NCBI RefSeq assembly: GCF_003254395.2
Contig: NC_037651.1
Span: forward strand, 6,888,001 to 6,952,000
Origin: Apis mellifera
Lineage: Eukaryota > Arthropoda > Insecta > Hymenoptera > Apidae
Direction of reading: 5' to 3'
Length of the DNA: 64,000 nt
The position numbers were made by a program, and so were the translations under genes. Of this stretch, positions 62,978 to 64,000 are shown one piece after another. The number at the start of each line of letters is the position of its first letter. Position 1 is the first letter of the stretch. The notes under the pieces were generated by a model. It was not told the origin of the DNA, searched no databases, and worked only from the letters and a program-made list of their open reading frames with translations.

Positions 62978-63062
62978 ATCGACACGCCGATCGAGAACGA
63001 AGCGGACGTGACGTCGGATGCGAACAACCCCGAGTCCAGCTTCCCGGAAAAGGGTTTCAAGG
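62978..63062 (+). CDS. USP48: USP48 exon: acidic tail with EKGFKG motif
   Basis: The acceptor CTGTTTCAG ends at 62977 and the donor GTGAGT starts at 63063. The exon starts in phase 0 and ends one base into the codon after Gly-Phe-Lys. Residues 728-755 are acidic (IDTPIENEADV...) and end PEKGFK. Vertebrate USP48 has a similar acidic tail ending EEGFKGT shortly before its C-terminus. Only a handful of residues should therefore remain, in an exon beyond 64000. Third-position GC is about 86% (24 of 28). The preceding intron is about 23.7 kb. Confidence 0.88.
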
Positions 63063-64000
63063 GTGAGTGAAAGAAAGAGCAGAAGGGTAGAAAATTATAC
63101 CGTGAAACTTATATCCCCCATTTAACATTTATCCTTCCGGATGCGTTGAAACCCGCGTAAACAATTCCTATCTCAATTTACATTTTCTCGTTTCCTTTCG
63201 CTTTCGTCGTTCGCGAAACTTTGGTTTGGAGAAGAAAGGAAAAGAAAGAATTACACGCGCGTAAACGAAGAAGAATTTGTCAGAAAACAAACGTGTAATT
63301 TGTAATAATTCATCGAAATCGAAATATGGAATAATATCTGTGCAAATTACTTTCCAAATATTCTCTCTCTCTCCGATTCAGATTGATTCGCAAATCTCTG
63401 ATTCGATAAGAAAATCTGTAAAATTTGTAAATCGCGCCGAGAATCGAAAAAAATAAATAAATTCGCATAATTCGCGCGACGGAAGTTGAAGTGAAACCAA
63501 GTTGGACAGCAGGAAGGAAGGAAGGAAGAAAGGAAGGATCGAATTAAGTCGGTCGCGTTCAGACATCCGACGAAACCAATCCACTTAACTCCCAACCCCG
63601 TTCAACCCAGCCCGAAGGGGGAGGCCGAGTGGAAAGGTCGTGGAAGGTTTTGTTCTCGAACAAAAATCTGACAAATATGCCGCGATTTGCCGAAGAATGG
63701 AGGCGAAGTACACTCGGCCACCCCCTTACCACGGGTTCCAAGGATTCTCCCAACCGTCCCTCCGCTTCCACAGAGAGGGTGGCGAGCAAAAGGGTGACTC
63801 TTAAATTACTTAGACCGAACAAAACGTAACAAATGACGGTGAATCGGGCCACTTATGCGATATTGGCCCATCACCGCCACCCACGTATATTGATACCGTC
63901 GCATTAGGGCTGCCAGACTCCCTCCCCTCCCCTCTCTCTGTATCCTCTCTTTCCTCTCGAAGAATTCTCCTCTCGGAGAAGAACCGTTTCTGCGATTTTG
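63063..64000 (+). other. Start of the final(?) intron
   Basis: Opens with GTGAGT. The window ends before an acceptor that would complete the Gly codon left at 63062. Content is mixed, with an AAGG run at 63511-63535 and GC-rich sequence at 63580-63930. I see no exon. Confidence 0.7.

Larger units (their letters stand above)
31..63062 (+). other. USP48: USP48 ubiquitin hydrolase gene (5' and 3' incomplete)
   Basis: Eleven exons with GT-AG introns join in one frame into 755 whole codons (numbered here from the first whole codon at 33). Order: C-terminal end of the USP catalytic domain (about 8-27), charged linker (28-180), DUSP1 (about 244-320), DUSP2 (about 355-468), DUSP3 (about 514-607), basic stretch (648-666), ubiquitin-like domain (about 670-727) and acidic tail (728-755). 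This order and short motifs such as AYMLVY, GGPRL, SLRSWR and EKGFKG match USP48, a cysteine protease that removes ubiquitin from proteins. In vertebrates it is mainly nuclear, acting on histone H2A and NF-kB components. The catalytic Cys and His boxes lie upstream of this window, so activity cannot be judged here. The final residues and stop codon lie downstream. Identification rests on remembered family sequence, but the collinear match across every exon makes it secure. Confidence 0.93.

Noticed and set aside
1..64000. tRNA, rRNA or snRNA genes
   Set aside because: I looked for tRNA T-loop patterns (GGTTCGA followed by pairing) and common small-RNA motifs. The few partial hits, such as near 44182 and 7605, do not fold into a cloverleaf. 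A covariance-model search would settle it.
1..64000. Transposable elements
   Set aside because: I recognised no transposase or reverse-transcriptase fragments or clear terminal inverted repeats beyond the small hairpin at 2004-2060. Old short relics cannot be excluded by eye.

Overview
This window is eukaryotic. It holds the 3' two-thirds of one protein-coding gene on the + strand, the ubiquitin carboxyl-terminal hydrolase USP48, and no second gene that I can support. The organism is most likely an insect and, as an inference, probably a hymenopteran such as a bee. Reasons: the DNA is AT-rich but CpG dinucleotides (TTCGA, TCGAT, CGAA) are plentiful in the introns, GA/CT microsatellites are very frequent, I recognise no transposons, and the protein is a diverged but collinear USP48. 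Species cannot be fixed from sequence alone.

Layout. 31-1924: five closely packed exons, with introns of 63-84 bp, in very AT-rich DNA. They encode the end of the catalytic USP domain, a long charged linker, the first two DUSP domains and the start of the third. 1925-62977: six more exons (17959-18066, 20248-20354, 33015-33145, 33606-33725, 39201-39326, 62978-63062) separated by introns of about 16.0, 2.2, 12.7, 0.46, 5.5 and 23.7 kb. They finish the third DUSP domain and add a basic nuclear-localisation-like stretch, a ubiquitin-like domain and the C-terminal tail. The last exon seen ends in phase 1 after a Gly-Phe-Lys motif. The remaining residues, stop codon and 3' UTR lie beyond 64000. 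The eleven exons join without a frame break into 2268 coding bases (755 whole codons).

Intron content. The four introns longer than 5 kb carry at least 17 unrelated tandem-repeat arrays, with units of about 60-300 bp and 2-16 copies. Together they cover about 14 kb by my rough boundaries. The rest is microsatellite-rich, with several GC-rich blocks that look regulatory.

Main points of interest. (1) Composition, third-codon-position GC and intron length all change abruptly inside this one gene at about 1.9-3.1 kb. (2) Many private tandem arrays occur in the large introns and none was seen in the short ones. (3) A perfect inverted repeat with 27-bp arms lies just inside the 16-kb intron. (4) A cluster of E-boxes lies about 240 bp upstream of the last exon. 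I found no novel multi-gene system.
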